The notes below the pieces were generated by a model that was given only the letters and a program-made list of their open reading frames with translations, ran no database searches and was not told the DNA's origin. A stretch of 64,000 bases of DNA from an uncultured Clostridia bacterium. GTDB taxonomy: Bacteria > Bacillota > Clostridia > Christensenellales > CAMQZB01. Location: positions 16,543 through 80,542 of the forward strand of contig CAMQZB010000007.1 in the NCBI GenBank assembly GCA_947039455.1, read 5' to 3'. Of this stretch, positions 1 through 9,227 are shown one piece after another. Each line of letters opens with the position of its first letter. Positions within the stretch are counted from its first letter, which is position 1. The position numbers were made by a program, and so were the translations under genes.

Positions 1-917
1 GAGGACTGTCACTTGCTTTCAGTTTCTTACTGATAGTAACTATTTTCGGATTTTTCATATTCGTACTACTGCCACAAGTGGGCGCAAGTTTCGTTGGCGT
101 GTTACAAGAAGTGCCTGAATTTATTGATTCAGTAATGGTTAGGTTTGGTGTTACAAGCGAAATCTTATCCGAGTTTTTCCTATCAATAGAAGAAGACATA
201 AACAACATCTTGAAACAAATTTTAGCATATACACCTGATGTTATGAATTTTATAATAAAGACAGTGGGAAGTGTTTCAAACATCTTCTTTGCAATGACTT
301 TCGCTGTTTATATACTCTTTGACATGGAAGCAATGGCTAATCGGTACCACAAAATAGTGCATGCAATTATGCCAAATAAATACGGAAAATACCTGTCTTC
401 AATTACTAATAAAGTAGCTGTTCAATTTGATAACTTCTTCAACGGACAATTAATTGAAGCAATGATACTTGGTGGAATTTGCCTAGTGGGAATGCTTATT
501 CTTCAAATCCCATACGCAGTTTTAGTGTCAACAATAATCGCAATTACCGCAATAATTCCTATAGTTGGAGCGTATATTGGCACGATTCCAGCAGTATTAA
601 TTATTATGGTGGAAAGTCCGATAATGGCACTAGTTTTCGTGATTTTCATAATTGTATTACAAAATGTGGAAGGTGATTTTATTTATCCTCACGTAGTAGG
701 AAACCGAGTAGCATTGTCGCCACTTTTCGTGTTGCTAGCAATAATTGTTGGCGTAGCTGTTGGTGGCGTTGTAGGAATATTTATTTTTATCCCACTAACA
801 AGTGTTATATATAAAGAAGTTAGCGATTATATAAACAATAAGCAAAAGGCTGAAAATGCAGAAAATCCTGTTGTAATCAACCTTGAAAAAATAGAAGAAA
901 ATAACGATAAAATATAG
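1..917 (+). CDS. AI-2E family transporter, 5' end cut by window
   Basis: Polytopic membrane permease of the AI-2E/PerM family. The frame is open from the window's first bases, so the gene starts upstream; an internal ATG at 78 is not the true start. The visible part aligns along its whole length with the next gene (1129-2265), including the shared LLPQVGAS, YILFDME, YHK and ESP motifs. By that alignment roughly the first 75 residues are missing. At least five hydrophobic segments are visible, and the C-terminal tail is charged. Members of the family export small molecules or act as Na+/H+-type antiporters, and the substrate cannot be read from sequence. The two genes are best explained as a tandem duplication. 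Confidence 0.85.
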   Translation, partial: GLSLAFSFLLIVTIFGFFIFVLLPQVGASFVGVLQEVPEFIDSVMVRFGVTSEILSEFFLSIEEDINNILKQILAYTPDVMNFIIKTVGSVSNIFFAMTFAVYILFDMEAMANRYHKIVHAIMPNKYGKYLSSITNKVAVQFDNFFNGQLIEAMILGGICLVGMLILQIPYAVLVSTIIAITAIIPIVGAYIGTIPAVLIIMVESPIMALVFVIFIIVLQNVEGDFIYPHVVGNRVALSPLFVLLAIIVGVAVGGVVGIFIFIPLTSVIYKEVSDYINNKQKAENAENPVVINLEKIEENNDKI

Positions 918-1042
918 TCCTATATAATGTATAGTAAAAATGCCATAAAATTTAATGTTTCAACTCATAATTTCCCAACAAATTGTATATAGTATAATGT
1001 GTAGAACGATTTCTTTAATTTAGATGAATTTCGTAAATTGTA

Positions 1043-1071
1043 TTGACAAATTGCTGAAAATAAGTTATATT
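1043..1071 (+). promoter_or_regulatory. Sigma-A-type promoter of second AI-2E gene
   Basis: TTGACA at 1043-1048 and TATATT at 1066-1071 are separated by 17 bp, about 60 bp upstream of the GTG start at 1129. The second paralogue can therefore be transcribed independently of the first. Confidence 0.6.
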
Positions 1072-1128
1072 TAAAGTAATGCTTGATTTAAAGCGAAATT
1101 TTAACACTAAATTACATGGGGGACAAAA

Positions 1129-2265
1129 GTGAAAAAAGAACATATAAAGTTTGGGATTTTTGCAGTTTTAGCGCTAATGGTAGTGCTTTATGTGAAAGAT
1201 ATATTGAATATTTTTGATTGGCTTTGGATAATGCTTGAACCGGTTCTTTTGGGAATACTTATTGCACTTGTGTTGAAAGGCCCAATGGTATTTTTCGAAA
1301 AAAGACTACTTAAAAAATTAGTTAAAAAGAATTTTAAGCTTGCTCGTGCATTATCACTAACAATGAGTTTCTTGTTGGTTGTAATATTTACTTTATTTGT
1401 AATCTTCGTGTTGCTTCCTCAAGTAGGTGCAAGTTTGTCAAGTTTACTAGCACAATTACCAGCATACTTTGAGTCTGTTATGGTTTTCTTGCAGGATTTG
1501 TTTGACAATTTAGGAGTACCAAGCGATACTTTGTCTAATTTCTTTGTATCAATTCAAGGTGACTTGAATACATTATTAAAACAAATATTAAGTTTGACTC
1601 CAGATATTCTTTTATATGGATCAAAACTAATTTCAATAGGAACAAACATATTCTTAGCATTTACTTTTGCTATGTATATTTTATTCGATATGGAAGGTAT
1701 GGGAAAAAGATACCACAAAGTGGTAAATGCAATCATGCCTAACAAAAAAGGTGCGTATGTTTCAAGAATGTCTAACGAAACAGTAACCCAATTTGGAAAA
1801 TTCATTAATGGGCAAGTAATTGAAGCAATGATCCTTGGAACAATCTGTTTCGTGGGTATGCTTGTTATGGGTATCCCTTATGCGCCTCTTGTTTCAACGA
1901 TTATTACAATCACAGCGATCATTCCGATTGTTGGTGCACTTCTAGGAACAGTTCCAGCGGTATTTATTATCATGGTTGAAAGCCCAATGCTAGCAATCGT
2001 ATTTGTTTTCTATATTATCATTGTACAAATTGTGGAAGGCAACTTTATCTATCCTTACATTGTTGGAAACAGAGTAGAGTTATCACCATTCTTCGTTATG
2101 CTAGCAATCGTCCTTGGTGGCGGTTTCGGTGGAGTAGTAGGAATTATTGTGTTCATTCCACTTATGAGTGTAGTTTATAAAGAAATAAGCATTTACGTAA
2201 ACAAGAAAGACGCATTGCTGAAAGAAGGTAAATTATATAAAGACACTGATTTAAAAGAAGAATAG
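1129..2265 (+). CDS. AI-2E family transporter (second paralogue)
   Basis: Complete 378-aa AI-2E/PerM-family integral membrane protein (cell membrane, small-molecule export or antiport; substrate unknown). The start is a GTG, preceded by a GGGGG ribosome site about 6 nt upstream. Two hydrophobic segments lie in the first 50 residues, followed by a basic loop (KRLLKKLVKK), then further membrane segments separated by a long soluble loop (about residues 105-170), as is usual for the family. A dense transmembrane block follows from about 220 to 360. It is closely similar to the upstream partial gene, which indicates a recent tandem duplication, but it has its own promoter and a terminator hairpin just downstream. 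Confidence 0.88.
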   Translation: MKKEHIKFGIFAVLALMVVLYVKDILNIFDWLWIMLEPVLLGILIALVLKGPMVFFEKRLLKKLVKKNFKLARALSLTMSFLLVVIFTLFVIFVLLPQVGASLSSLLAQLPAYFESVMVFLQDLFDNLGVPSDTLSNFFVSIQGDLNTLLKQILSLTPDILLYGSKLISIGTNIFLAFTFAMYILFDMEGMGKRYHKVVNAIMPNKKGAYVSRMSNETVTQFGKFINGQVIEAMILGTICFVGMLVMGIPYAPLVSTIITITAIIPIVGALLGTVPAVFIIMVESPMLAIVFVFYIIIVQIVEGNFIYPYIVGNRVELSPFFVMLAIVLGGGFGGVVGIIVFIPLMSVVYKEISIYVNKKDALLKEGKLYKDTDLKEE

Positions 2266-2283
2266 AAATTAATTTAAAATTTT

Positions 2284-2325
2284 ATTAGCGATACATTTGT
2301 TTTTCGATGTGTCGCTAATTATATT
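2284..2325 (+). terminator. Hairpin terminator after AI-2E gene
   Basis: A 13-bp stem (2284-2296 with 2307-2319, one G-U pair) encloses a T-rich loop and is followed by an AT-rich tract. It sits 20 bp after the stop codon. Confidence 0.55.
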
Positions 2326-2360
2326 TAGTCTATCAAAATAAATTATAAAAGATTTTACAA

Positions 2361-3875
2361 ATGAATAATGAGGAATTAGTTGAGAAACTTAAAATAGTGA
2401 ATTACCGACCGTTAACGGTGGTTTTTCTGTCCATGATAGTGGGAATAATTCTATCGATAAAGCTAGCAAGTGTACTATATTTGCTGGCTATTTTGCTGTC
2501 AATTTTTATTGTCGAAATTTGTCGATTAATAAACAAAAGCCACCATAAAGACATGAAATTACGACTAACAAGAGTAATTCTGTTTGCAACTTGTTTTGGA
2601 ATGATTTTAGGTTTAACACAAATTTTTATACAACAGTCTAATGTGCCTATCTATACTGGTGAGTGTCAAGGTAGAATAAAAGAGATATCAATTAGTGGAG
2701 AAACAGCAAAATATTACTGCGAAGATTTCACCGTTGATGGAGAGAATATTTCAGGGAATGTAGTTGTGAAAGACAGTATAATAAGAGACCTTGCTGTGGG
2801 TGACTATATTCGTTATGAAGGTAAAATTGAGAAGTTGCAAGTAATTAATCAATACCGAATTAATTCAAACTATTTGAACAATAACATAACCTATTCTAGT
2901 GAAATAGAAAATGATATAGACTTTAAGAAAGGGTCTCCGAAACTAGCTGAGAGTATCCGCATTAGTTCGCTAAATGCCTTAAGGAATACCATGTCGGAAG
3001 GGCAAGCTGGAATTTCATACGCAATGTTGTTTGGTGACACAGCATTAATCGAAGATAGAGTTTTAGACGCCTTTCAAATATCAGGTATCTCGCATATGTT
3101 CGCAGTTTCTGGACTTCATATTGGAATATTCTACGGTTTCTTCGCATGGTTATTTACGAAAATGCGACTATCACGTAATGTGAAGAATCCATTAGTGCTG
3201 ATTTTAGTTTGTTACTATACGTACATTTGCGGATCAACGCCATCATCAGTTAGAGCAACAATAATGGTAATGGTTTTCACACTAGCTGAGTATGTGAAAA
3301 CAGAAATCGACCAACTATCCAGTCTATCAATGGCAGGAATTGTAGTATTGTTAATCAATCCGTTCTCATGTTTCACCGTAGGTTTCTCCCTATCGTTCAT
3401 AGCAGTTTTATCACTGATTTCAATTGGAAGAACATTGAATTGCACTATGAAATCCATGCCCTATAGATTAAGAAACACCCTAGCACCAATTATAGCTATT
3501 CAAATACTAACAGTGCCGATAGTGTCCCATTACTTTGGTTACGTGTCAATGTTTTCGCCAATAGTAAATATGTTTTTAATACCAGTAGTGTCGATAATTT
3601 ACATATACAATATAATAACTCTTGTAATCTATCAATTAATCGGACTGAATTTATTGCAATTGTCAGGAGCATTACTTGGTGTAATAACAAATGTGCTTGG
3701 AATGTTAAGCCAACTTAAATTCGCACAAATGAACATCTCATTTTCGCTAGGTTCAATGATGTTTTATTATCCAGCAATATTTGTGGCAAGCGATTATTAT
3801 ATGGTACGAAAAAAGACCAAAATAGTGATGGCGACTATCCTCCTTACCTTAAGTTTCTTTAGCTTAATACTCTAA
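2361..3875 (+). CDS. comEC: ComEC/Rec2-type DNA-uptake channel, short form
   Basis: Membrane channel homologous to ComEC, which passes single-stranded DNA into the cytoplasm during natural competence. The protein is 504 aa. Two or three N-terminal membrane helices are followed by a soluble OB-like region (about 90-190) and the diagnostic competence motif HMFAVSGLHIG near residue 250, then a block of helices to the C terminus. Bacillus ComEC is about 770 aa and carries a C-terminal metallo-beta-lactamase domain; here the ORF stops after the membrane block, and no such domain lies between it and holA. No strong ribosome site precedes the ATG. The position directly upstream of holA matches the comEC-holA order common in Firmicutes. 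Whether the strain is competent cannot be judged from this gene alone. Confidence 0.85.
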   Translation: MNNEELVEKLKIVNYRPLTVVFLSMIVGIILSIKLASVLYLLAILLSIFIVEICRLINKSHHKDMKLRLTRVILFATCFGMILGLTQIFIQQSNVPIYTGECQGRIKEISISGETAKYYCEDFTVDGENISGNVVVKDSIIRDLAVGDYIRYEGKIEKLQVINQYRINSNYLNNNITYSSEIENDIDFKKGSPKLAESIRISSLNALRNTMSEGQAGISYAMLFGDTALIEDRVLDAFQISGISHMFAVSGLHIGIFYGFFAWLFTKMRLSRNVKNPLVLILVCYYTYICGSTPSSVRATIMVMVFTLAEYVKTEIDQLSSLSMAGIVVLLINPFSCFTVGFSLSFIAVLSLISIGRTLNCTMKSMPYRLRNTLAPIIAIQILTVPIVSHYFGYVSMFSPIVNMFLIPVVSIIYIYNIITLVIYQLIGLNLLQLSGALLGVITNVLGMLSQLKFAQMNISFSLGSMMFYYPAIFVASDYYMVRKKTKIVMATILLTLSFFSLIL

Positions 3876-3941
3876 ATTATAACTAAATTGTGAAAGAATT
3901 ATGTTAATTATGTGATAGTTTTAATTACCAGCTATTATGTG

Positions 3942-3971
3942 TTGTTATTACTTTGAGAATTGTGGTATAAT
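3942..3971 (+). promoter_or_regulatory. Extended -10 promoter of holA
   Basis: TTGTTA at 3942-3947 and TATAAT at 3966-3971 are separated by 18 bp, with a TGG extension before the -10. It ends 28 bp before the ATG at 4000, which rules out the longer reading of holA that starts inside the promoter at 3937. Confidence 0.65.
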
Positions 3972-3999
3972 AAATAAAATCCGAAGAAAGTGGAGTAGT

Positions 4000-4953
4000 A
4001 TGAAATTTATTGAGTTTTCAAAAAATTTGAATAAAGAAAAATTGCAGTTGGGCTACCTAATTCAAGGTGACGACAGTTATTTTAGGAAAAAAGCTGTAGA
4101 TCGAATTATTGCAACGGTAAACGTAGATAATAAGGAATTGAACTTTTCAACCTTTGACGATAGTAAGAAAGAAGACTTTCTCATGTCGTTAAACTCCTAT
4201 CCGTTAATGTCTGATTTTAGACTGTCAATAATAGAAGTGGACAAAACTGACGAAGTTTTTCACGGTAAACTGAAAAAGTATTTTGCTGACCCAAACCCCA
4301 CCTGTATTGCGGTAGTGGTAAATTCAGCGGAAATATCAAAAGATATTGATGGTATGTTTACTGTGGAATGTAAAAAAGAAACCCTTGGAATGCTTGCAAA
4401 ATGGGTAGAAGTAACCTTCAAAAAAGAAGGCAAAACTATCACAAGTGTCTTAGCAAACCAGTTAGTGGAGCGATGTAGTATGGATATGCTAAGGATTTCC
4501 CAAGGCGTAGATATGCTTGTTTGCTACAATAAAGACAAGACGGAAATCACAAGTGAAAGTGTACATGAACTAATTCCAGCCTACTTAGAAGCGGAAGTTT
4601 TTGATTTGGTGAACATGATTGTTGAGAAGAACCAACAACGCACAATGGAATTATACGCCTCCTTCAAAGCACAAAAAGTTGAAACTACGAAAGTGCTAGC
4701 ACTGCTTTATGGAAACTATAGAAGAATGTTCCTAGCAAGTGTTTCAACAGCTTCGGAAGAAGAACTTGCAACTGCTCTAAAAGTTAAACCCTTTGCTATT
4801 AAAAAAGCAAGGTCATTAGGAAAAAAATATACAAAAGTAAGACTGAAAAACTGCCTTGAGATAATTTCAAAAGCAGAATTCGGAATCAAAAGTGGAAAAA
4901 TATCACAAGAAGAAGTGCTGTTGACTACTATTTTATTATTATTGGAGAATTAA
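4000..4953 (+). CDS. holA: DNA polymerase III subunit delta
   Basis: Clamp-loader delta subunit, which opens the beta sliding clamp during replication (cytoplasm, with the tau/gamma and delta' subunits). I place the start at ATG 4000 (about 317 aa) because a GTGGAG site precedes it and a good promoter lies between it and the more upstream in-frame ATG at 3937. The N-terminal part has the typical AAA+-like opening (YLIQGDDSYFRKKAVDRI), with no functional Walker A, as is normal for delta. The C-terminal part is helical and ends in the family's collar region (EFGIKSGKISQEEVL, matching the usual D.diKtG pattern). Four bases separate its stop from the following membrane-protein gene, so the two are probably co-transcribed. 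Confidence 0.9.
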   Translation: MKFIEFSKNLNKEKLQLGYLIQGDDSYFRKKAVDRIIATVNVDNKELNFSTFDDSKKEDFLMSLNSYPLMSDFRLSIIEVDKTDEVFHGKLKKYFADPNPTCIAVVVNSAEISKDIDGMFTVECKKETLGMLAKWVEVTFKKEGKTITSVLANQLVERCSMDMLRISQGVDMLVCYNKDKTEITSESVHELIPAYLEAEVFDLVNMIVEKNQQRTMELYASFKAQKVETTKVLALLYGNYRRMFLASVSTASEEELATALKVKPFAIKKARSLGKKYTKVRLKNCLEIISKAEFGIKSGKISQEEVLLTTILLLLEN

Positions 4954-4956
4954 ATT

Positions 4957-5529
4957 ATGGGATCGTTAATGAGAAAAGAGGGCGTGATAACAACACCCTT
5001 CACAAAGAAACACAAAATACTTGTTTACCTATTATTGTTTTTAACATTTTTGGTAACTGATGTTTTTTCAGTAAGAAGCGAATTTATGTGGTACACATCG
5101 CTGGCAACGGAAATGACAGGAATCGCAATTCCGTTGACACTTAGCACATTTGTTGTGTATGTAGTGCTGGATGCGATAGTTTCAATTTTGTTGTTAGAAC
5201 TATATCTGACTGTATATTACTTTTTCGCATTTCAATCAATGCGCGGATTTATGCCTATTTCCAACAGGGAATTCAAGGAAAACTCACGTCCTTTCTTTAT
5301 TATAAGGAACATCATTTGGGCAGGATTATCAAGCCTTATGTGGTTACCGGGCGGATATTTTATCGGAGTGGGAAGTTTGTTATTTGAATTAATTGCAACA
5401 ATGATAATTCTGTTCCCGATGTTTTTCTTTATGAAAAAACATTTTGTAAAAGACGGCTACGCAGGAAAAATATTCAACAGCTTCATAATTCCTTTTGTGA
5501 TTTATAACAGCTTATTCATTTTCTTTTAA
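4957..5529 (+). CDS. Membrane protein of unknown function
   Basis: I do not recognise a family for this 190-aa protein. A short, basic, cytoplasmic-looking N terminus leads into about five hydrophobic segments (near residues 20-40, 55-90, 112-130, 135-155 and 168-190). A conserved-looking basic/aromatic loop, FQSMRGFMPISNREFKEN, lies near residue 95. The ATG at 4957 follows a GGAG site; a second ATG four codons later is also possible. It is packed between holA and the M28-like gene with gaps of 3 and 12 bp, so it probably shares their transcript. A role at the envelope alongside the downstream exported protein is only a guess from position. Confidence 0.7.
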   Translation: MGSLMRKEGVITTPFTKKHKILVYLLLFLTFLVTDVFSVRSEFMWYTSLATEMTGIAIPLTLSTFVVYVVLDAIVSILLLELYLTVYYFFAFQSMRGFMPISNREFKENSRPFFIIRNIIWAGLSSLMWLPGGYFIGVGSLLFELIATMIILFPMFFFMKKHFVKDGYAGKIFNSFIIPFVIYNSLFIFF

Positions 5530-5541
5530 GGAGTAATAACT

Positions 5542-6921
5542 ATGAGTACGAAAAAAATAAAACGTTTATTAATTTTATGTCTAGCAATTTTACTATGCCT
5601 ATCAATCGTAGGTTCATCAGTGATGATAGCGCTAGGTGATGAAAATCAAAATATTGAAAACAACAAGCCTATTTTTACTGAAAATGGGGATAATATAATG
5701 GTAGAGGGTGAAAAAGTATTTGAAATCTGGAAAGCATTTCAAGAAGCACACCCAAATAGAACTGGTGCAACTGACTTTGAAGTCGAAGCAGCTAACTATT
5801 TAGCGGAGCAATTCGCTGAAATCGGTGTTGAAAAAGTCAACGATAATTATATTAAATCATTCAGCAAGTTTATCGACAAAAACGACGGAACGGGTACAAT
5901 GAGCTACTCACAAAATGTTGTTGGAATGCAAAAGTCTAAAACTTCTAACGGAAAACAAGTGATAATCGGCGCAAGTTACGACAATGGCTACGGAGTTCCC
6001 GCTAGTGCATCTTCTGAAGGTGCTTCTGGAAACGGAAGTAGCGTTGCGGTGGTTCTTGCACTTGCGGAAGTGTTGAAAAATTACGAATTTGATTTTGATA
6101 TAGTGTACGTGTTTTTCGGTATGGAAGCACAAGGCAATTACGGAAGCGAACATCACTTTTATACAATGACGGAAGCGGAAAAAGAGAACACACTTTTAAT
6201 GGTGAACTTTGATTCAGTGATTACAGGTGATTATCTTTACGCATTTTCTGACGAAATTCCAAGACTTCACGAAGACATTTTTTTTCAAAACAGTGAAGAA
6301 CTTGGCGAAAACATATTGGTAAAAACACCTACTGACAAAAAATCTTTGGTAGTACTTGGTGAAAAACCATTTCTTCACGTAGCAAATGACTCTGACAACG
6401 CAACATTTATTGAGGGTGAACTAAACACAATTTCATTTCTTGGCTATAATTTCACAACTGAATTAGTAATGTCAGGAGCGGAAAAAGACGGGGAAGTGAA
6501 CGTATTAGATACGAAAAATGACAATGTAAATTACATTGTGAATTTGTACGGAATGGAACATATTACAACAAGATTTGAAAACGTAGTTAATGTTGTAGCG
6601 AACACTTTGACTGATCCGAATTTTGCAAGTGAAATGATAAATTCAAAAGAAAACCCAACGGTAGCAAATATATTTTACAACAGATATTTCATAACGGCAG
6701 TTGGTATTGCAGTATTCGCATTGTTTATTTTAGGAGTGTATTTATTAAATAAAAAAGCATCAAAAGAGATTCCAGAGAAATTTGACCAACAACCAAAAGC
6801 TACAGTAAACGAACAAGATATTTTCAATATGTTCGAAACAATCAAAAAACAACAACAGCAACAACAACGTGGACAACAAAATACGCAAAAAAAAGACGAT
6901 GACGACGATATTTTTGGATAA
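5542..6921 (+). CDS. M28-like membrane protein, probably catalytically dead
   Basis: 459 aa. An N-terminal hydrophobic segment (8-31), an extracellular domain with the fold signature of M28 zinc aminopeptidases (about 60-350), one C-terminal membrane helix (about 392-412), then a cytoplasmic tail rich in Gln and ending in Asp residues. M28 enzymes bind two zincs through His, Asp, Glu, Asp, His. Here the matching positions read Ser145 (of SYD), Ser162/Gly163 in place of the bridging Asp, Ala196 after the retained catalytic-type Glu195, and Asp224 (kept); the final His before the DT motif also appears lost. Most metal ligands are therefore gone. The fold may serve as a binding or scaffold module. 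The preceding membrane protein is 12 bp upstream. Confidence 0.78.
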   Translation: MSTKKIKRLLILCLAILLCLSIVGSSVMIALGDENQNIENNKPIFTENGDNIMVEGEKVFEIWKAFQEAHPNRTGATDFEVEAANYLAEQFAEIGVEKVNDNYIKSFSKFIDKNDGTGTMSYSQNVVGMQKSKTSNGKQVIIGASYDNGYGVPASASSEGASGNGSSVAVVLALAEVLKNYEFDFDIVYVFFGMEAQGNYGSEHHFYTMTEAEKENTLLMVNFDSVITGDYLYAFSDEIPRLHEDIFFQNSEELGENILVKTPTDKKSLVVLGEKPFLHVANDSDNATFIEGELNTISFLGYNFTTELVMSGAEKDGEVNVLDTKNDNVNYIVNLYGMEHITTRFENVVNVVANTLTDPNFASEMINSKENPTVANIFYNRYFITAVGIAVFALFILGVYLLNKKASKEIPEKFDQQPKATVNEQDIFNMFETIKKQQQQQQRGQQNTQKKDDDDDIFG

Positions 6922-7027
6922 AATATTATAAAGTTGTGTAATTTGCTTTATTTTTTGTTGGAATTATATTACAATAGTGTATAAGCTATAATTTTTTTTA
7001 TAATTTAAGCACAAAAGGAATAAAACT

Positions 7028-7834
7028 ATGACATATTTAACAACAATGCAACGATTTGCTGAATTATTTGCCAACTTGGTATTCATTGACATCATCGATA
7101 TATTACTGCTAGCAGTGATGTTTTTATGTATGTTTTCTGTAGCCAAAAAGTATAATTCATCTCACTTAATTGTGTCACTTACAATGCTGTTGTTGATCGG
7201 TTTTGTTTTTACATTACTAGAAGCAAAAATTATAACGATATTTGCGAAATGGTTCTTGATTTCAATGCCACTTTTCTTTGTAATAGTATTTAGATCTGAG
7301 CTGAAACGTGAAATTTGGAAAAAATCACGTCAAGAACGAGCTGGAGAAATTGCAATATCGAAATTCAACGGAACTGAAAAAGAGATACATGCGTGTATTC
7401 AAACAATAATAAAAGCGATGCAAAGTATGTCAAAGAAAAATGTAGGTGCGTTAATAATTGTTATACCATCTAAAATCCCAATGCAAATTGCGGAGAGTGG
7501 AGTATTTCTAAACAGTGACTTGTCAACTGAAATTATTGAAAACATATTCACACCAAACACACCGTTGCACGATGGTGCAATGCTAATCACAGGAAACAAA
7601 ATTTTAGCGGCAGGTTGTTTCTTGCCACTAACTCAAGATAATTCATTGCCGAAAGACCTTGGAACTCGCCACAGAGCAGGAATTGGTATTACGGAAATGG
7701 CTGACGTTTTGTCGCTAATAGTATCAGAAGAAACGGGTGTAATTTCATTCGTTCGTCGTGGAACTATCGAAAGATATGCCGACGCTGAAATGTTGGGTGA
7801 CGCTCTAGCGAAAATTTATGGAATAAAGGAGTGA
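7028..7834 (+). CDS. cdaA: Diadenylate cyclase CdaA
   Basis: Makes cyclic di-AMP from two ATP; this messenger controls K+ and osmolyte uptake and wall homeostasis in Gram-positives. 268 aa: three N-terminal membrane helices (about 20-85), then the cytoplasmic DAC domain with the catalytic DGA motif (182-184, in TPLHDGAM) and the ATP-binding RHR motif (214-216). Length and layout match CdaA/DacA of Bacillus and Listeria. An AAGGA site lies 8 nt before the ATG. In many Firmicutes the next genes are cdaR and glmM. Here the next gene is only a 50-residue membrane protein, 7 bp downstream, and neither cdaR nor glmM follows. Confidence 0.95.
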   Translation: MTYLTTMQRFAELFANLVFIDIIDILLLAVMFLCMFSVAKKYNSSHLIVSLTMLLLIGFVFTLLEAKIITIFAKWFLISMPLFFVIVFRSELKREIWKKSRQERAGEIAISKFNGTEKEIHACIQTIIKAMQSMSKKNVGALIIVIPSKIPMQIAESGVFLNSDLSTEIIENIFTPNTPLHDGAMLITGNKILAAGCFLPLTQDNSLPKDLGTRHRAGIGITEMADVLSLIVSEETGVISFVRRGTIERYADAEMLGDALAKIYGIKE

Positions 7835-7841
7835 TAGAATT

Positions 7842-7994
7842 ATGAAAAAGAAAGTAAAATCAAAATCAAACTCTAGCTCCAAATCCTTTAGAGAAATTGT
7901 GAAATCAGTTCTAAGTTCATTTGTGTCAAATTGGCTGACTTTTGCATTTGCAATTTTATGTGCATTTATGGCATGGGTACTCTTGTCATTGTAA
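7842..7994 (+). CDS. Small membrane protein co-transcribed with cdaA
   Basis: 50 aa, beginning MKKKVKSKSNSSSKSFREI: a strongly basic, Ser-rich N terminus followed by one hydrophobic helix (about residues 29-50) that runs to the C terminus. A GGAG site overlaps the cdaA stop region, and the gap is 7 bp, so it is very probably translated from the cdaA message. I recognise no family. Position suggests a partner or modulator of CdaA that could stand in for the missing CdaR, but this is inference. The DUF1015 gene follows after 21 bp. Confidence 0.72.
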   Translation: MKKKVKSKSNSSSKSFREIVKSVLSSFVSNWLTFAFAILCAFMAWVLLSL

Positions 7995-8015
7995 ATTTAA
8001 ATAAGGGTGAAAAAT

Positions 8016-9209
8016 ATGAATAATAAATTAATCGTGCCTTCTGGAATTATTATTCCTGAGGGCATTAGTTTAACAAAATGGTCGTGTGTAGCTTGTGATC
8101 AGTTCACATCTGACAAAAACTATTGGTACAATGTGGAAAATCTTACAAAAGATTGCCCATCGACTTATAATCTAATCTTGCCAGAAGCATTTTTGCAATC
8201 TGACAATAGCGAAAAAATCAACTCAATAAACAGCACGTTTGACGAATATATTAACCAAGGAATTTTCAACAATGAGTACTTTGGTTATGTGTTAACAGTG
8301 CGAAAAACCTCATATGGAGTAGTTCGTGTGGGCATAGTTTTAGCGGTAAATTTGGAAGAATATTCTTATAATGCAAGCGAAAACCTAGCGGTGAAATCTA
8401 CCGAAGGAACGGTTATTTCAAGAATACCTCCAAGAGTAAAAATAAGAGAGAATGCACCTTGTGAAATCCCTCATATTATGTTACTATGCGATGATGACAG
8501 TGAAAACGGAATTATCGAAAAACTGTATAAAAACAAAGAAAAACTAACAAAAATATACGATTTTGAGCTAAATATGGAAGGTGGGCATATTGAGGGCTAT
8601 CATATCCCAGCGGAAATTGACCTTGATTTTATGTTTAAATCTATTGCAAAAAACAACCTAGTTTTTGCAGTTGGAGACGGAAATCACAGTTTAGCAACAG
8701 CAAAATCATGTTATGAAAACCTAAAAAAGTCTAATGAATTGAAAGAGAATGACAAAAGACAGTTTGCGCTTTGCGAAGTAGTAAATCTAAATTCAAGTGG
8801 CATTACTTTCGAGCCAATACATAGAATAGTAACAGGTGTTGATGTTGAAAATTTCACCAATGGACTAAAAGAAATCTCATCAGGAAATAGCAAAATTCAA
8901 ATTCACAAAAACGACGGAACAAAGGAATTTCCAATGACAGTTAATGTACCAGAATGTTACACTAAATTGCAAAATTATATTGATAATTATTTGTTGAAAT
9001 TCGGTGGAGAAGTTGATTATATTCACGGACTTGATGTTTTGTTGAACCTATCAAAAGAAACGAAATCAGTGGGAATTGTTATGCCGAAACTTGAAAAATC
9101 ACAGTTGTTCGATTATATTGCAAATGTAGGTGAACTACCAAGAAAAACTTTCAGCATGGGTGATGCAAGCGAGAAAAGATATTATTTAGAAACAAGAAAA
9201 ATTTATTAA
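8016..9209 (+). CDS. DUF1015 family protein
   Basis: Conserved cytoplasmic protein of the DUF1015 family, about 397 aa and full length. I choose ATG 8016 over the in-frame GTG at 8007 because an AAGGGTG site sits 7 nt before it. The family's landmarks are visible: the N-terminal WSCVACDQFTSD motif, the central DGNHSLATAK stretch, and the C-terminal MPKLEK and FSMGDASEKRYYLE motifs. The molecular role of DUF1015 proteins is not established; they are often found near serine or amino-acid biosynthesis genes. Here the neighbour, 18 bp downstream, is aspartate kinase. Confidence 0.85.
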   Translation: MNNKLIVPSGIIIPEGISLTKWSCVACDQFTSDKNYWYNVENLTKDCPSTYNLILPEAFLQSDNSEKINSINSTFDEYINQGIFNNEYFGYVLTVRKTSYGVVRVGIVLAVNLEEYSYNASENLAVKSTEGTVISRIPPRVKIRENAPCEIPHIMLLCDDDSENGIIEKLYKNKEKLTKIYDFELNMEGGHIEGYHIPAEIDLDFMFKSIAKNNLVFAVGDGNHSLATAKSCYENLKKSNELKENDKRQFALCEVVNLNSSGITFEPIHRIVTGVDVENFTNGLKEISSGNSKIQIHKNDGTKEFPMTVNVPECYTKLQNYIDNYLLKFGGEVDYIHGLDVLLNLSKETKSVGIVMPKLEKSQLFDYIANVGELPRKTFSMGDASEKRYYLETRKIY

Positions 9210-9227
9210 TAAAGGTAGGGTTTTATT

